This document shows, piece by piece, positions 25,589 to 34,770 of a stretch of DNA of 64,000 bases. The position numbers were made by a program, and so were the translations under genes. The notes beneath the pieces were generated by a model, which was not told the origin of the DNA, ran no database searches, and saw only the letters and a list, made by a program, of their open reading frames with translations. The DNA lies in NCBI RefSeq assembly GCF_047425875.1, contig NZ_CP179727.1, forward strand, positions 1,984,001-2,048,000. The letters are read 5' to 3'. The stretch comes from Macrococcoides animalis (lineage in GTDB: Bacteria > Bacillota > Bacilli > Staphylococcales > Staphylococcaceae). Numbering within the stretch: the stretch's first letter is position 1; every line of letters begins with the position of its first letter.

Positions 25589-28210
25589 ATGAACAATAAG
25601 CTCATATTAATTGATGGAAATAGTATCGCATTTCGTGCATTTTACGCATTACCTTTACTAAAGAATTCATCTGAATTACATACAAATGCAATTTATGGAT
25701 TTACTCTGATATTAGAAAAATTATTAAAGGAAGAAAAACCGACACACTTCTTAATTGCGTTTGATGCCGGAAAAACGACATTTAGACATGCAACATTTGG
25801 AGAATATAAAGGTGGACGACAAAAAACACCACAAGAATTAAGCGAGCAATTTCCGCATATTCGTCGTCTAGTTGAATCCTATCAAATTAAACACTATGAA
25901 TTGGATAACTACGAAGCGGATGATATCATTGGGACACTTTCAAAGGAAGCGTCAGAAAAAAAGATGGAAACAATCATCGTTACAGGCGATCGGGATTTAA
26001 CACAACTTGTAAATGACTATGTTACTGTATATTACACAAAAAAAGGTGTTACTGATATTGATAAGTACACTCCTGAATTTATTCAAGATAAATATGGGTT
26101 TGGTGCTGAAAAGATTATCGATTTAAAAGGTTTGATGGGGGATAAATCAGATAACATACCCGGTGTACCAGGTGTTGGTGAGAAAACTGCAATTAAGTTG
26201 CTGATGGAGTATGGCACTGTAGAAGGAGTAATTGAGAACTTAGATAAAATCACTGCTAAGAAACTGAAAGAGAATTTAACCAATCATCAATCTGATGCGA
26301 TTATGAGTAAAAAACTTGCGACAATTGAAACAAGCGCACCAATTGAATTGAAGCTTGAAGATACAATTATTCCCGAAAAGGATGAAACAAAAAAAATAGA
26401 ATTATTTAGAGAATTAGAATTCAAACAAATGCTTGAAAGTATTGATACTACAAGTCAGATTGCGAGCAATAAAGAATTAACGTTAAATGATAACTTTAAA
26501 ACATTTGATTTTACTGCTATAGATATTATCGATTTACATATCAAATATTATCAAGATAATTATTTAAAAAATGAGATTTTGGGAATAGGAATTATTTATA
26601 ATGGTGAGACATTTGTTATATCGCCAGAGGAAATTAAAGAAAATGATTCTTTTATTCAACTACTTGAGAACGACAAAGTTAAGAAACATGTGTATGATGC
26701 GAAAGCTGTAAAAGTATTGTTTGAACGTTTAAACATTAATATTGAAGGGATTTTATTTGACGTAATGCTTGCCAACTATTTACTTAATCCATCAACAACA
26801 GTTGTTGATGTAGCAAGAGTTGGGCAAGATTTCGGCTTAAATTATGTAGAATCGGATGATCATATATTCGGAAAAGGTGCAAAAGCGCATATTCCTGAAA
26901 CTGATATATTATACAAACATATAGCAAACGAAGTGAACTTAATCAGTGATGTTACACCTTTAATTAAAGAAAAGCTCATAGAACACGAACAACTAGCATT
27001 GCATGATGAACTCGAACTTCCACTGGCTTTAGTACTCGCAAAAATGGAGATGCAGGGCATTAAAGTCAATAAAGCAACATTGCAAGAGATGCAAAAAGAA
27101 ATTCAAGAACGATTAGATGTTCTAACAAAAAATATTTATGAACATGCAGGTAAAGAATTTAATGTCAATTCACCGAAGCAATTAGGTGTGATTTTATTTG
27201 AGGAATTACAATTACCAATTATTAAAAAGACCAAGACAGGTTATTCAACAGCTGTCGATGTACTAGAAAAATTACAAGGTAGTCATGAGATTATTGATGA
27301 TATTTTAGTTTATCGTACACTCTCTAAATTACAATCAACATATGTTGAAGGACTTCAAAAATTAATTGGAGATGATCAAAAAATCCATACGCGTTTCAAC
27401 CAAGTAATCGCACAAACAGGCCGCTTATCTTCAATTGATCCCAACTTGCAAAATATTCCTGTGCGCTTAGATGAAGGACGAAAAATTCGTAAGGCATTTG
27501 TACCTAGTGAGGACGATATGGTAATTTTCGCAGCAGATTATTCTCAAATAGAACTTCGTGTATTAGCGCATATTACCGAAGATAAGAGTATGATGGAAGC
27601 TTTCACACATGGTATTGATATTCATACAAAAACAGCGATGGAAGTTTTTAATGTAGAGAGAGATGCAATTGATAGCAATATGCGCCGTCAAGCGAAAGCA
27701 GTTAATTTTGGTATCGTATACGGGATTAGTGATTATGGTTTAAGTCAAAGTTTAGGAATTACTAGAAAGGCAGCTCAACAATTTATTGATGATTACTTAA
27801 ACAGTTTTCCAAATGTAAAGCAATATATGGATGATATTATTCAAAAAGCTAAGCAAGATGGTTATGTAACTACAATTATGCATCGTAGACGTTATATCCC
27901 AGATATAACGAGTAAGAACTTTAACTTAAGAGGATTTGCAGAACGTACTGCGATGAACACACCGATACAAGGTAGTGCTGCTGATATTATCAAACTGGCA
28001 ATGGTACAGTTTGATAAAGCACTGAAAGAAACAAACTTTAAAGCTAAGATGTTATTACAAGTACACGATGAATTAATTTTTGAAGTACCAAAAGATGAAA
28101 TCGATGCTTTTAGTTTATTTGTCAAAGATATTATGGAGAATGCAATGGAACTAAACGTGCCACTTGAAGTTGAATATAATTCTGGTGAAAGTTGGTATGA
28201 AGCGAAGTAG
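25589..28210 (+). CDS. polA: DNA polymerase I
   Basis: PolA fills gaps and removes RNA primers at Okazaki fragments and in excision repair. The 873-residue protein has the 5'-nuclease domain (1-290, with DGNSIAFRAF and GDKSDNIPGVPGVGEKTA). The 3'-5' exonuclease region (about 300-470) lacks the usual catalytic acidic motif and is likely inactive, as in other bacilli. The polymerase domain carries DYSQIELRVLAH (motif A), RRQAKAVNFGIVYG (motif B) and VHDELIFEV (motif C). GGAGGTAGAATA sets the start. mutM follows after eight bases. Confidence 0.97.
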   Translation: MNNKLILIDGNSIAFRAFYALPLLKNSSELHTNAIYGFTLILEKLLKEEKPTHFLIAFDAGKTTFRHATFGEYKGGRQKTPQELSEQFPHIRRLVESYQIKHYELDNYEADDIIGTLSKEASEKKMETIIVTGDRDLTQLVNDYVTVYYTKKGVTDIDKYTPEFIQDKYGFGAEKIIDLKGLMGDKSDNIPGVPGVGEKTAIKLLMEYGTVEGVIENLDKITAKKLKENLTNHQSDAIMSKKLATIETSAPIELKLEDTIIPEKDETKKIELFRELEFKQMLESIDTTSQIASNKELTLNDNFKTFDFTAIDIIDLHIKYYQDNYLKNEILGIGIIYNGETFVISPEEIKENDSFIQLLENDKVKKHVYDAKAVKVLFERLNINIEGILFDVMLANYLLNPSTTVVDVARVGQDFGLNYVESDDHIFGKGAKAHIPETDILYKHIANEVNLISDVTPLIKEKLIEHEQLALHDELELPLALVLAKMEMQGIKVNKATLQEMQKEIQERLDVLTKNIYEHAGKEFNVNSPKQLGVILFEELQLPIIKKTKTGYSTAVDVLEKLQGSHEIIDDILVYRTLSKLQSTYVEGLQKLIGDDQKIHTRFNQVIAQTGRLSSIDPNLQNIPVRLDEGRKIRKAFVPSEDDMVIFAADYSQIELRVLAHITEDKSMMEAFTHGIDIHTKTAMEVFNVERDAIDSNMRRQAKAVNFGIVYGISDYGLSQSLGITRKAAQQFIDDYLNSFPNVKQYMDDIIQKAKQDGYVTTIMHRRRYIPDITSKNFNLRGFAERTAMNTPIQGSAADIIKLAMVQFDKALKETNFKAKMLLQVHDELIFEVPKDEIDAFSLFVKDIMENAMELNVPLEVEYNSGESWYEAK

Positions 28211-28218
28211 GTGAGAAG

Positions 28219-29097
28219 ATGCCAGAATTACCAGAAGTAGAGCATGTGGTTAGAGGTTTACGACCACATATATTAAATGAACATATAGTAACTATTATCT
28301 TTTCAGATGCGGTGAAAGCTGGGAAGGAACAGGGCAAAGAGACGATTATTAAGCAAGTTGGATTAGAAACGTTTCAATCGGTCTTAAGCAATACTGTGAT
28401 CGACAGTATTGAACGCAGAAGTAAATATATTATTTTTCATCTCAATAAGTTTCAAAATGAACAAAAAATCTATTTGGTCGGTCATCTTGGAATGTCTGGT
28501 GCATTTTTTGTGAGACCGAGTGTTAAGGATATTCCAATACCTAATTATAGAAGACATTGGCATGTTCAGTTTGAATTATCCAATGGTCAAAAAATGATTT
28601 ACTCAGATGTCAGACGATTTGGTGAGTTTAAAATCTTGGATGAAGATGCATACCAAACATTTTATCATACGATTGCACCAGAGCCCTTTGAAGAGAAAGC
28701 ATTGAAGCATTTTCTTCAACAAACAAAACAAAAAAAGTTCATGAACAAACCGATAAAGCAAGTGATAATGGATCACAGTGTTGTCAGTGGTTGTGGAAAC
28801 ATTTATGCATGCGAAGCATTGTATATAGCACGAATTTTACCTACACATATAACACATACATTATCTGTACAAGAGAAGAAAAGGTTATTTTTAGCAATTG
28901 TAGATGTACTAAATAAAGGTATTGAATTAGGTGGGTCAAGTATCTCTGATTATCGCAATGTTGAAGGTGAAAGTGGTACTATGCAAAGTAAATTTAATGT
29001 CTACGGCTTAAAACGATGTAATACATGTGGCAGTGAAATTTCGAATATAATAATTGCCACAAGAAACACGCATTACTGTGAAAAATGTCAAAAGTAG
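28219..29097 (+). CDS. mutM: Formamidopyrimidine-DNA glycosylase
   Basis: MutM excises 8-oxoguanine and formamidopyrimidines and nicks the abasic site. The catalytic N-terminus PELPEVE, with Pro2 and Glu3, is directly visible, so the ATG at 28219 is correct. Helix-two-turn-helix residues around VSGCGNIYACEAL and a C-terminal zinc finger, C-x2-C at CNTC and CEKC, complete the enzyme. It is 292 residues long. It lies between polA and coaE in a tight repair unit shared with staphylococci. Confidence 0.96.
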   Translation: MPELPEVEHVVRGLRPHILNEHIVTIIFSDAVKAGKEQGKETIIKQVGLETFQSVLSNTVIDSIERRSKYIIFHLNKFQNEQKIYLVGHLGMSGAFFVRPSVKDIPIPNYRRHWHVQFELSNGQKMIYSDVRRFGEFKILDEDAYQTFYHTIAPEPFEEKALKHFLQQTKQKKFMNKPIKQVIMDHSVVSGCGNIYACEALYIARILPTHITHTLSVQEKKRLFLAIVDVLNKGIELGGSSISDYRNVEGESGTMQSKFNVYGLKRCNTCGSEISNIIIATRNTHYCEKCQK

Positions 29098-29104
29098 GTG
29101 CTAT

Positions 29105-29695
29105 ATGAAAGTTATTGGATTAACAGGTGGTATCGCTAGTGGAAAATCAACGGTGGCAAATTTTTTGAAAGAAAAGGGCTATGTAATTGTTGATGCAGAT
29201 ATTGCTAGCCGCAAAGCAGTAGAAATCGGTTCAGCAGGATTAGCAGAAATTAGAACAGTTTTTGGTGATGAAGTGATACAGGAAGACGGGACACTTAACA
29301 GAAAAGCGTTAGGTGAGATAATCTTTAATGATCCTTTGGAACGTCAAAAATTAAATGATATTCTGCATCCTCGTGTAAGAGACATAATGGAAGCTGAAAA
29401 AGCTATAGGGCTTGCTCAAGGTAAAACAGTTGTTATGGATATACCTTTACTTTTCGAAAACAAATTAGAACATACTGTTGATGAAGTGTGGGTCGTATAT
29501 GTCCCAGAGATGATACAAATAGAACGTTTAATGTCCCGTAATACGCTTACGCTAGAAGAAGCGACATCACGTGTATCTTCACAGTTATCAATAGAATTCA
29601 AGAAGCAAAAAGCCGATAAAGTCATAGATAATAGTGGTACTTTAGAAGACTTATTTCAACAACTCGAACAACTCGTAACAGCTAATCAAAAGTGA
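29105..29695 (+). CDS. coaE: Dephospho-CoA kinase
   Basis: CoaE makes the last step of coenzyme A synthesis by phosphorylating dephospho-CoA. The P-loop GLTGGIASGKSTV is at the N-terminus. The frame is open through the end of mutM, but AGTAGGTGCTAT and the family N-terminus MKVIGLTGG favour the ATG at 29105, giving 196 residues. Other family segments are DADIASRKAV and IPLLFEN. The start is eight bases after the mutM stop. Confidence 0.94.
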   Translation: MKVIGLTGGIASGKSTVANFLKEKGYVIVDADIASRKAVEIGSAGLAEIRTVFGDEVIQEDGTLNRKALGEIIFNDPLERQKLNDILHPRVRDIMEAEKAIGLAQGKTVVMDIPLLFENKLEHTVDEVWVVYVPEMIQIERLMSRNTLTLEEATSRVSSQLSIEFKKQKADKVIDNSGTLEDLFQQLEQLVTANQK

Positions 29696-29701
29696 TAAAT
29701 T

Positions 29702-29731
29702 TTAAGAAAATTATGAAAATAATTTTCTTAA
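29702..29731. promoter_or_regulatory. Inverted repeat upstream of gapB
   Basis: TTAAGAAAATTAT and ATAATTTTCTTAA form perfect 13-base arms around GAAA, 78 bases before the gapB start. There is no T-run on the plus strand, so a simple terminator is unlikely. It could be an operator for a gluconeogenic repressor; a -10-like TATACT lies at 29763-29768. Confidence 0.45.
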
Positions 29732-29808
29732 AGAAAACGCTTCCTTAACTTTATCATTGTGCTATACTAATGAAAGAGATTAGTATAACACATTGCGGAG
29801 GAGAAGAT

Positions 29809-30822
29809 ATGATGAAAACTAGAGTAGCGATTAATGGGTTAGGTAGAATTGGAAGAATGGTGTTCCGTGCAGCACTATTAAATGAAGAGTTAGAAGTAGT
29901 AGCGATTAACGCGAGCTATCCTCCAGAAACACTAGCACATTTAACGAAGTACGATACTACTCATGGTAAGTTTGAATTAGATGTTGAGCCTGGTGAGAAT
30001 GCTTTAATCGTAAACGGAAAAGAAATCAAATTAGTATCTGAGCGAAATCCAGAATTATTACCATGGAAAGAGTTAAATATTGATATTGTTATAGAAGCAA
30101 CTGGTAAATTTAATGATGCTGAAAAAGCTTCAGCACACATTAAAGCAGGTGCTAAAAAAGTATTATTAACTGCTCCAGGTAAAGGAAATGTTCAAACAAT
30201 CGTTCGCGGTGTGAACTGTGCACAATTGGATATTGATACATATGATGTTATTTCTAATGCATCTTGTACAACAAACTGCTTAGCACCAGTGGCGAAAGTA
30301 TTAAATGATAAATTTGGTATTAAAAATGGATTAATGACAACAGTTCATGCGTATACAAATGATCAAAAGAACTTAGATAATCCACATAAAGATTTACGTC
30401 GTGCGCGTGCATGTGCTCAAAGTATCATTCCAACCTCTACAGGTGCTGCAAAAGCTTTAGCTTTAGTATTACCTGAATTACAAGGTAAGCTACACGGTAT
30501 GGCATTACGTGTACCTACAACAAACGTTTCGTTAGTTGACTTAGTTGTGGATCTAGAAAAAGAAGTAACTGTTGAAGAAATCAATGAAGCGTTTAAAGCT
30601 GCAAGTGAGAACGAATTAAAAGGTATTTTAGATATTACACATGAACCATTAGTAAGTGTAGATTTCAATACAAATCCAAACAGCTCAATCGTTGATGGAT
30701 TATCTACAATCGTAATGGAAGGTTCTAAAGTAAAAGTATTATCTTGGTACGATAACGAGTGGGGTTACTCAACTCGTGTAGTAGAATTAGCTGTATTAAT
30801 GGGCGAAAAGTTAGCGAAGTAA
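29809..30822 (+). CDS. gapB: Glyceraldehyde-3-phosphate dehydrogenase, GapB type
   Basis: This 337-residue enzyme resembles the gluconeogenic, NADP-preferring GapB of Firmicutes. The cofactor loop NGLGRIGRM lacks the adjacent acidic residue of NAD-specific enzymes and continues with VAINASYPPETLAHL, as in staphylococcal GapB. The catalytic Cys lies in SNASCTTNCLAP. The frame is open upstream, but GCGGAGGAG (29795-29803) points to the ATG at 29809 or the next codon. It probably works in reverse of glycolysis when cells grow on pyruvate or amino acids. Confidence 0.9.
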   Translation: MMKTRVAINGLGRIGRMVFRAALLNEELEVVAINASYPPETLAHLTKYDTTHGKFELDVEPGENALIVNGKEIKLVSERNPELLPWKELNIDIVIEATGKFNDAEKASAHIKAGAKKVLLTAPGKGNVQTIVRGVNCAQLDIDTYDVISNASCTTNCLAPVAKVLNDKFGIKNGLMTTVHAYTNDQKNLDNPHKDLRRARACAQSIIPTSTGAAKALALVLPELQGKLHGMALRVPTTNVSLVDLVVDLEKEVTVEEINEAFKAASENELKGILDITHEPLVSVDFNTNPNSSIVDGLSTIVMEGSKVKVLSWYDNEWGYSTRVVELAVLMGEKLAK

Positions 30823-30830
30823 TATAGAAT

Positions 30831-30868
30831 AAAGACACCTCGCAATGTTGAGAGGTGTCTTTATTTTG
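30831..30868 (+). terminator. Terminator of gapB
   Basis: AAAGACACCTC and GAGGTGTCTTT form an 11-base stem followed by a short T-rich tract. Confidence 0.92.
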
Positions 30869-30917
30869 GATTTAAATTAAAATGGTAAAAAGTGTTGATG
30901 GAGAGAGGTGAGTGTAA

Positions 30918-31787
30918 ATGAGTACATTATGGTCGAGTAAAATTCAAGGGATTGATACTTTATATTTAAGTCGTAAATTACGATTTGATGATCGCTTTAA
31001 AGATGATTATATGAAGTACTTCGATTTACCACAGACTAACATAAAAATACTTGAAATTGGTTGTGGACCTGGTGCATTAAGTGAGGCGTTAAAAAGATGG
31101 TATCCGAATGCTGAAATAATTGGGATGGATAGAGATGAGATTTTTATTGATTATGCACGTAATAATATTAACGACATGAAGTTTATTGTTGGCGATATTT
31201 ATGATTTACCATTTGAAGATGAAATTTTTGATGTCGTTATATCTAACACTGTGTGTGAACACGTTGAAACATCAGTATTTTTTAATGAACAAAAAAGGAT
31301 ATTAAAACAAAATGGGGTTTGTATCTGTTTATCCAATGTTACGAATATCAGAAGAATGGCGAAATGTATTGAAAATGATGTATTTGAGAATAACTTTTGG
31401 GCAAAGTTAGAGTCGGATAGAAATGAATTGGCAGAATATGATATTGCGAAGTATAAAATAAACGAATCGGAATTGCCGACAACGATGGAGCAATTTCAGT
31501 TTATTCATGTAAACTCAAATTATGTAACGCAGCAATTCACACCTGATCATCCTGCGAGTGGTCGAGATTGGGCGTTAACCATTATTGAGTCAGAACTTAA
31601 GACGAAAATAGAGATACTGAACCGTGTGAGAAATCAGAATACAGATAATCTATTCTTCGAACAAGTCGACAAAATGATTCAAAAGGTAAATAAAAAATAT
31701 GCTGAACGTATGCGATTATATGATTATGGTGAGAAACAATGGGATACAAATATTATTACGACGCATGTTTTGAGAGGGATGAAGTAA
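30918..31787 (+). CDS. SAM-dependent methyltransferase, substrate unknown
   Basis: A class I methyltransferase of 289 residues. Motif I is ILEIGCGPGALSEAL (around residues 45-59), motif II has GMDRDEIFIDYARNN, and DVVISNTVCEHVE corresponds to motif IV. The last 120 residues carry no motif I recognise. GAGAGGTGAGTG sets the ATG. It is a single-gene unit between two terminators and marks the start of the accessory stretch between gapB and nrdR, where S. aureus has speD. Small-molecule rather than RNA methylation seems likelier, but this is a guess. Confidence 0.8.
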   Translation: MSTLWSSKIQGIDTLYLSRKLRFDDRFKDDYMKYFDLPQTNIKILEIGCGPGALSEALKRWYPNAEIIGMDRDEIFIDYARNNINDMKFIVGDIYDLPFEDEIFDVVISNTVCEHVETSVFFNEQKRILKQNGVCICLSNVTNIRRMAKCIENDVFENNFWAKLESDRNELAEYDIAKYKINESELPTTMEQFQFIHVNSNYVTQQFTPDHPASGRDWALTIIESELKTKIEILNRVRNQNTDNLFFEQVDKMIQKVNKKYAERMRLYDYGEKQWDTNIITTHVLRGMK

Positions 31788-31815
31788 AACATATTTCGTA
31801 AGTTATAAAAAATTA

Positions 31816-31844
31816 AGCATTTCTCAAAATTTATGAGAAGTGCT
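31816..31844 (+). terminator. Terminator of the methyltransferase gene
   Basis: AGCATTTCTCA and TGAGAAGTGCT pair around AAATTTA, followed by ATTTAT. The T-run is weak. Confidence 0.7.
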
Positions 31845-31877
31845 ATTTATATTCATAACTTTTTAAGAATTGATGTT

Positions 31878-31957
31878 TATATTGTATCTAAGGAAAAGTT
31901 ATCAGTTTCTAAGATATGTTAAATCATGTATTTTTAACTTTTCTAATATACAATATA
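31878..31957 (+). promoter_or_regulatory. Long imperfect inverted repeat before a small membrane gene
   Basis: TATATTGTAT (31878-31887) pairs with ATACAATATA (31948-31957), and AAAAGTTA (31894-31901) with TAACTTTT (31935-31942), with short internal loops between. In RNA this gives an 80-base hairpin whose right arm touches the ribosome site AAGGAGGG of the next gene. A role in translation control is inferred. Confidence 0.5.
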
Positions 31958-31970
31958 AGGAGGGAGATTT

Positions 31971-32189
31971 ATGCTAGAAAATCCTGGACCATTATTTATT
32001 TTAATTGCTTTATGTTCTTTGGCAAGTGCGGTGATATTAGCATTTAGTTTTGTGTTCATGCACTTCTATGATTACAATGCTTATGTTACAAACAAAAAAA
32101 CTTTTACAAAAAAACGAAATACGTTGTTATTAAGTTTAGTTCTGGGATATTTAATATTTTATGCATTAGGAATGTATTTTATTAATTAA
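31971..32189 (+). CDS. Small membrane protein, 72 aa
   Basis: I do not recognise this protein. It has two hydrophobic helices, residues 8-31 and 51-70, joined by a basic loop containing TNKKTFTKKRN, so both ends probably face outward. AAGGAGGGAGATTT is an excellent ribosome site. It lies 16 bases before a response regulator and is likely cotranscribed with that two-component system. Small two-helix proteins next to sensor kinases sometimes act as accessory sensors or as immunity proteins; neither is shown here. Base composition is more AT-rich than the flanking housekeeping genes. Confidence 0.75.
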   Translation: MLENPGPLFILIALCSLASAVILAFSFVFMHFYDYNAYVTNKKTFTKKRNTLLLSLVLGYLIFYALGMYFIN

Positions 32190-32205
32190 GATTTGAGGTA
32201 TAAAA

Positions 32206-32871
32206 ATGAAAGGTTTTAATATTCTCATAGTTGAAGATGATATGATAATTGCATCAAGTATAAAGAGATTAATCGAAGCAAAAGGTGCTAATGTATTAAT
32301 TAATTCAACTGGAGAAGGTGTAATTGAACAATTAGATGATATCCATCTTATTTTGATGGATATCATGCTACCTTTTGACAATGGAATTGCTATTACTAAA
32401 AATATTAGAGAAGAAAATAATATTCCTATTATTTTTTTATCTGCTCGTAATGATATTGAAAGTAAATTAGATGGCTTACGTAATGGTGAAGATTACATAA
32501 CCAAGCCGTTTCACCCTTTGGAATTAATTGCAAGAATAGAAAATATTTTAGAAAAAAGTTATTCTGATTATCACGAAAATCTTTATAATCTAAAGATCGA
32601 TATTATGAATAAATTAGTGTTTGATGATGAGGGTAAAGAAATTGAATTATCAAAGACAGAAAGAAAATTATTTTTTTATTTATATCAAAATAGAAATATC
32701 ATTTTAGAGAAAGAAAGAATCATTGATTACGTATGGTATGACGGTGATACATATGAAAATAGTTTAAATGTCTATATAAAGAAACTTAGAACAAAATTGA
32801 AAGATAATGACTGTAAAATTATTAATACAATATATGGAATTGGCTATAGGATGAAATCAAATGAAAAATAA
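32206..32871 (+). CDS. OmpR-family response regulator
   Basis: A 221-residue response regulator. The receiver has the acidic pair at residues 11-12, phospho-acceptor Asp52 in LILMDIMLP, FLSARND and TKPFHPLEL. The winged helix covers about residues 125-218, with LSKTERKLFFYLYQN and the closing INTIYGIGYRM. It overlaps the kinase gene by 11 bases, so the pair is coupled. Sequence style resembles regulators of peptide-antibiotic responses such as BceR, but no target gene can be named. Codons are strongly A/T-ending, unlike the backbone. Confidence 0.88.
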   Translation: MKGFNILIVEDDMIIASSIKRLIEAKGANVLINSTGEGVIEQLDDIHLILMDIMLPFDNGIAITKNIREENNIPIIFLSARNDIESKLDGLRNGEDYITKPFHPLELIARIENILEKSYSDYHENLYNLKIDIMNKLVFDDEGKEIELSKTERKLFFYLYQNRNIILEKERIIDYVWYDGDTYENSLNVYIKKLRTKLKDNDCKIINTIYGIGYRMKSNEK

Positions 32872-33865
32872 AAATTTAATACAAAAATATTTTTATGTCA
32901 TGGCATTCAGTATATTTTTAATCCCATTTACTTTTATACTTCTAAATTATTTTTTTCTATTGAGTTATACTGTAGTTAATTATTTTTTTAGGTTTGAATG
33001 GAAGTTTAAAAGTTCTTTTTTATATGTTAATTTTTATATCTTCTATTTTATTCTTTTACTATTTTTGGTCTGGATTGGATCAAAATATTTTAAGAAAGTT
33101 ATTTCTAGAATTAGTAACATTCATGAAATAGTAGAAAAGATAACATATGATGAAGGTTTCCCAGAAAAATTGGAATATCAAAATGACAGTAAAGATGAAA
33201 TTAACGTTCTGTCAGGTTCGATAAATAAATTGATAGATAGATTAAGGTATAAAGAGGCCATATTAGAGCAACAAAGTAATATGAAACAAGAACATATAAA
33301 ACAATTATCACATGATATTAATACACCACTTACTGCAATAATGCTGGAATTGTATGAATTAGCGAATGAATATCAAATTCCTGAAGATAAAGTAGATCAA
33401 ATTTACACAAAGATAATGTACACGAATCAACTCGTTAAGAAGGTATCTGAAACAGATGAGCTAAATTATAAAGAGCAGTATTTATTTTTAGAAGACTATA
33501 GAGTAGATGATATTGTTATGAAGTCATTGATGAAATGGAATTATTTATTAGAAAAGAATAAAATAAAGGTTTTTACTGATGTTGACAGCAATATTATATG
33601 GAAAACTGAAGTATTATTTTTTGAGCGACTACTAGATAATATACTTTCAAATATTATTAGGCACTCTCAAACAAAAAAGCTATTAATCAATTTAGATTCA
33701 AATAAATTAGAGATTATCGATTTTGGTGTTGGATACGATACCACTAAAATTTCAAAGGGTAGTAAGGGCATTACAATCATGAATGATATTAGTGAGAAAT
33801 TAAATGTAGAATTAAATATCACATCAAATGAGATAGGTACGAAATACATAATAAACAAACAGTGA
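32861..33865 (+). CDS. Sensor histidine kinase, short extracellular loop
   Basis: A 334-residue kinase partner of the preceding regulator. Two membrane helices (about residues 11-36 and 50-72) enclose only about 14 residues, the layout of intramembrane-sensing kinases that detect envelope stress or peptides through the membrane. A HAMP-like linker follows. The phosphoacceptor His is in QLSHDINTPLTAI (near residue 150), and the ATPase has ERLLDNILSNIIRHS and DFGVGYD. The glycine-rich lid is reduced to SKGSKGITI. It is very AT-rich. No transporter gene lies in this two-gene unit, but one follows 900 bases downstream. Confidence 0.85.
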   Translation: MKNKNLIQKYFYVMAFSIFLIPFTFILLNYFFLLSYTVVNYFFRFEWKFKSSFLYVNFYIFYFILLLFLVWIGSKYFKKVISRISNIHEIVEKITYDEGFPEKLEYQNDSKDEINVLSGSINKLIDRLRYKEAILEQQSNMKQEHIKQLSHDINTPLTAIMLELYELANEYQIPEDKVDQIYTKIMYTNQLVKKVSETDELNYKEQYLFLEDYRVDDIVMKSLMKWNYLLEKNKIKVFTDVDSNIIWKTEVLFFERLLDNILSNIIRHSQTKKLLINLDSNKLEIIDFGVGYDTTKISKGSKGITIMNDISEKLNVELNITSNEIGTKYIINKQ

Positions 33866-33881
33866 TTTAAATATTAAATAC

Positions 33882-33917
33882 AAAAATCATTTCTATATAT
33901 TTAGAAGTGATTTTTTG
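33882..33917 (+). terminator. Terminator of the first two-component unit
   Basis: AAAAATCATTTCT and AGAAGTGATTTTTT form a stem with one G-T pair around ATATATTT, ending in six T. Confidence 0.85.
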
Positions 33918-34010
33918 TGTTATTGTAATTTATTTATTGATATTATTGTATTTTTTATACAAAATTTCTGTAAAATAAAGAAGACTATTTAAGTATGGAT
34001 GGTGAATAGA

Positions 34011-34679
34011 TTGGACAATCATGTATTAATTGTTGAAGATGATTTAGAAATAGCACATTTACTTTCATTAATGTTGACTAAAATGCATATTAAAGCTGAT
34101 ATGGCTTTTGATGGTAACAAAGCTAAAGATTTAATGAGTATCAATCATTATGATTTAATATTACTGGATTTAATGTTGCCAAATATTGACGTCGTAAATC
34201 TATTAAAATTGATAAAGCAAACTATTGATTCAAAAGTAATAGTAATTTCAGCAAAGAGCGATATTAATGATAAAGTTAATTTGTTACAACAAGGCGCGGA
34301 TGATTATATTACGAAACCATTCGAAAATAAGGAAGTAGAAGCTAGAGTACTAGTTCAATTAAGAAATAGTACTTCTAATACTATGAAAGACTTTGTTCAT
34401 CGCGATTTAACTCTCAATACCGTCACGAGAGAAGTTCTATTGATGAATGAGATAATAAAATTAACAAATTCCGAGTTTGAAATATTAACAGAATTAATAA
34501 AAAAACCAGGTATTCCTATTTCAAAAAGAGAAATTTATGAAAATATTGGACATGGCACTTACGTCGGTGATGATAATACAATCAGTGTACATGTTTCAAA
34601 TATCAGAAAAAAATTCGAAAATATAACAAGCGAAGTTTATATAAAAACTATATGGGGCATAGGCTTTATGCTCGTATAA
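34011..34679 (+). CDS. OmpR-family response regulator, ABC-linked
   Basis: A response regulator of about 222 residues. An ATG at 33999 is in frame but has no ribosome site; GGATGGTGA before the TTG at 34011 favours that start. Acidic residues 10-11, Asp53 in LILLDLMLP and the Lys in TKPFENKEV are present. The usual glycine after LPNID is valine, a small oddity. The winged helix (about 130-222) ends in IKTIWGIGFMLV. It leads a regulator, ABC ATPase, permease and kinase cluster of the kind that guards against peptide antibiotics. Direct repeats just after its stop are a likely binding site. Confidence 0.88.
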   Translation: MDNHVLIVEDDLEIAHLLSLMLTKMHIKADMAFDGNKAKDLMSINHYDLILLDLMLPNIDVVNLLKLIKQTIDSKVIVISAKSDINDKVNLLQQGADDYITKPFENKEVEARVLVQLRNSTSNTMKDFVHRDLTLNTVTREVLLMNEIIKLTNSEFEILTELIKKPGIPISKREIYENIGHGTYVGDDNTISVHVSNIRKKFENITSEVYIKTIWGIGFMLV

Positions 34680-34681
34680 AA

Positions 34682-34737
34682 ATCTTTATGAAATCTTTAT
34701 GTTTTACTTAAAGGATATTAATATGAAATCTTTTATG
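34682..34737 (+). promoter_or_regulatory. Direct repeats before the ABC transporter
   Basis: ATCTTTATG occurs at 34682-34690 and 34693-34701, a period of 11 bases, one helical turn. A third near-copy, ATCTTTTATG, lies near 34728-34737. OmpR/PhoB-type regulators bind such tandem repeats, so this is a candidate site for the regulator encoded just upstream, controlling the ABC genes. Confidence 0.5.
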
Positions 34738-34770
34738 ATGATAATAATAAAACATAAAGGAGTGATATCG

